From Anditalea andensis (GTDB lineage Bacteria > Bacteroidota > Bacteroidia > Cytophagales > Cyclobacteriaceae), in assembly GCF_000714815.1 (NCBI RefSeq), contig NZ_JMIH01000011.1:62001-126000 (forward strand): DNA of 64,000 bases. The letters are read 5' to 3'. Shown here piece by piece: positions 62,294 to 64,000 of this stretch. Every line of letters starts with the position of its first letter. Position 1 is the first letter of the stretch. The notes beneath the pieces were generated by a model, which was not told where the DNA came from, searched no databases, and was given only the letters and a program-made list of their open reading frames with translations. Both the position numbers and the translations under genes were made by a program.

Positions 62294-62876
62294 GGTTTGT
62301 TATTTAGTGGTAAATAATATGGTTTTCTTTTTTATAAAAATAACTACAAATATGAAATACACACTACCAAAACTGTTCCCACTTCAAAATATTTAACAAT
62401 AAAATCGTAAAATAATCATAAACTTCATATTAGAGATTTCTATTTACATAAAGTATTATTATCTAAATTCAAAATAAGTAGCCCACATAAGCAAACTGTA
62501 TCATTTATGCTACAATTTGAAAAAGTGGGCTTTATTATGTAAAAAACAGTTAAGCTACCTGATTAATCATATATGTCTGCTTCCATCTTTATGTGGCTCA
62601 TGGGAATCCGGCCTTATGGAGAGCCGCCTACCTGAATTTTGGATATTGCTTAGTGCGTAATGTCTACTTATAACCGGCCGGATGAACTGTACTTCATTTT
62701 ATAAATAATCTGGGCTGCCTAAATTTCCTATAGCCTGATCCTATCAATTCAAGCCATATACCTCGTTTACCGATAGACAGGTTCAATGTCGGGTGATTAT
62801 AGCCATTTTATTACTATTAGTCCATTTTGGCAAGGACTTAGCGAGCGTTATCAAAAAAAAAAGCGAATAGTACCCT
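62294..62876. other. Divergent intergenic region, manganese catalase / channel protein
   Basis: 583 bp, A/T rich and without a credible gene. A loose pair AGCCCAC (62480-62486) / GTGGGCT (62525-62531) has a 38-nt loop and only a weak T-tract. No exact -7 element was found. Confidence 0.45.
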
Positions 62877-63881
62877 ATGGAAGAATCTATTTATTTGATC
62901 ATCGGAGTAATATTGCTGTGCATTGGCTTCTTCGACTTTTTCTACACTACATTATCTGCCAGCAAATCATCCTTTATCACTTTTACGGTAAGTAAGTTTG
63001 TTCATATCAGCATCCTGTCTTTAGAGCGGAAGTTTGGCAGGGGGATTTTTGCCCTTAGCGGTATGATTCTCAACCTTACCATCATACTTGTCTGGATTTT
63101 GATTATCTGGGCAGGACTTTATTTTGTATTTACCTATGATGCCGATGCTATTTTAAACAATGAAGGCATAAGGGCTACTGACTCAGAACGGCTGTACTTT
63201 ACCGGCTATGTCCTTTCTACTTTGGGTAACGGTGACTTTTTTCCCATTTCCACTTATACACAAATGATAGCCAGCAGTTTTTCTTTTTTTGGTTTTATAT
63301 TTTTTACCACAGCCATGACCTACCTTATCTCTGTCTATTCGGCGGTGATCAATAAAAGGCATTTGTCATTGGCTATACTTAATCTGGGCAACAGCCCTGA
63401 AGAAGTAATCCGTACTTTACATAGTGCACAGCCATCCTTTATTTATACGCAGATCAATTCCCTTCAGGAGAAAATAGATTTGGTCAATGAACATTATCAG
63501 GCTTTTCCACTTATCCACTACTATCATAATGTAGAAATAAATGCTTCTTTTTCTCTAAATGTAGCCAAACTGGATGAAGCACTGACCATCATGCTCATCA
63601 AATCTACATCCCCACATCATCAGGAACTATGTTTTCTTAAAAAATCTATGGATGCTTTATTAAAACGTTTTGATGAATTTCATGATATCCCCAATTTTGA
63701 AGACTCTTCAGAAACCTTACATTGGGAATATATAGGCAGTACCAAAGAACTGTCGATAAAGGAATTGGCCAACAATCCACGTATCGCCCAAAGGAGAAAA
63801 ATACTCACATCCTTACTGCTGCATGAAGATTTAAACTGGAAACATGTATATGAAACCCAAAAGCTGTCCAGTGACGATTAA
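62877..63881 (+). CDS. Two-TM potassium-channel-like protein with GNG filter
   Basis: Membrane protein of 334 residues. Hydrophobic segments at about 4-24, 61-88 and 130-155 flank a pore loop YFTGYVLSTLGNGDFFP, in which the selectivity filter T-x-G-x-G is TLGNG (115-119) followed by Asp120. Canonical potassium channels have GYG or GFG, so Asn118 is a departure. The cytoplasmic C-terminal half (about 165-334) is helical and lacks a recognisable RCK domain. A potassium or non-selective cation role is likely. An isolated gene. Confidence 0.85.
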   Translation: MEESIYLIIGVILLCIGFFDFFYTTLSASKSSFITFTVSKFVHISILSLERKFGRGIFALSGMILNLTIILVWILIIWAGLYFVFTYDADAILNNEGIRATDSERLYFTGYVLSTLGNGDFFPISTYTQMIASSFSFFGFIFFTTAMTYLISVYSAVINKRHLSLAILNLGNSPEEVIRTLHSAQPSFIYTQINSLQEKIDLVNEHYQAFPLIHYYHNVEINASFSLNVAKLDEALTIMLIKSTSPHHQELCFLKKSMDALLKRFDEFHDIPNFEDSSETLHWEYIGSTKELSIKELANNPRIAQRRKILTSLLLHEDLNWKHVYETQKLSSDD

Positions 63882-64000
63882 AAAAATTCAATTTTCTTAA
63901 TATCTGCATACACATTCCTTTAATGAACCAGCTGACTCATCCATACTTGCGGCCCAATTTTTTGAAGTAAACTCAGGAATCGATATATGATAAAATGAAA

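Noticed and set aside
62480-62531. AGCCCAC...GTGGGCT as a terminator
   Set aside because: A 38-nt loop, a 7-bp stem and only a weak T-tract between divergent genes.
1-64000. Mobile elements, CRISPR arrays, tRNA or rRNA genes
   Set aside because: No transposase, integrase, regular spacer repeats or recognisable RNA gene was found by reading; covariance searches would be needed to exclude small RNAs.

Overview
This 64 kb window looks like a chromosome segment of a Bacteroidota bacterium, most likely a Cytophagales member of the Cyclobacteriaceae type (Algoriphagus, Cyclobacterium or Echinicola-like). The evidence is three SusC/SusD pairs, a hybrid two-component regulator, a FecR/ECF-sigma pair, an STN-domain TonB receptor, A/T-rich translation starts without Shine-Dalgarno sequences, and several exact TAnnTTTG -7 promoter elements. 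The genus is an inference from gene content. I see no tRNA, rRNA, CRISPR array, insertion sequence or phage gene.

Layout. (1) 141-14072, minus strand: a compact fructan utilisation locus. In transcription order it encodes a sugar MFS permease, a PfkB fructokinase, SusC, SusD, a secreted GH32 with an inserted domain, a lipoprotein GH32, and a hybrid sensor/regulator with a RbsB-like sugar-binding domain. (2) 15148-18390: a CPBP protease, a DUF4221-like lipoprotein and a weak nuclease-like small protein. (3) 18631-23849, minus: a TonB-dependent receptor broken by a frameshift, followed by three DUF4625-type lipoproteins, two of them tandem paralogues; possibly a metal-uptake set. (4) 24887-26249: a divergent HxlR regulator and SDR oxidoreductase, with a repeat-rich control region and a 39-codon ORF overlapping the SDR start. 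(5) 26443-33951, minus: a second SusC/SusD pair plus a CRTAC1-type FG-GAP lipoprotein. (6) 34701-43210: GapN, an SDR/AraC pair, an MBL-fold hydrolase, a SIMPL protein, a NUDIX-type regulator and a type-B carboxylesterase. (7) 43538-51037, minus: ECF sigma, FecR, STN-SusC, SusD and a purple-acid-phosphatase-like enzyme, a full trans-envelope signalling and uptake locus. (8) 51501-52830: a nitroreductase and a DUF4269 protein. (9) 53338-60656, plus: TonB receptor, DUF4876-like lipoprotein, an outer-membrane barrel, an unrecognised exported protein, a Crp/Fnr regulator and a DUF4260 membrane protein. (10) 60732-63881: a YciF-like protein, a manganese catalase and a two-TM potassium-channel-like protein.

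How they fit together. Region 1 reads as one pathway: GH32 enzymes cleave fructan outside the cytoplasm, SusCD imports the products, the MFS permease and fructokinase bring fructose into glycolysis, and the hybrid sensor detects fructose. Region 7 couples substrate occupancy of a SusC to sigma-factor release, with an exported phosphatase as the processing enzyme. The least explained region is 9. A pair of identical-pattern TTGCAA-N5-TTGCAA palindromes, 38 bp apart, overlaps both promoter elements of a TonB/lipoprotein/barrel operon whose substrate is unknown. Other notable observations are a 13-nt sequence shared exactly 3 nt ahead of three lipoprotein start codons, GC-rich palindromes at gene boundaries, and a GH32 that lacks the loop that normally carries the FYQYNP motif.
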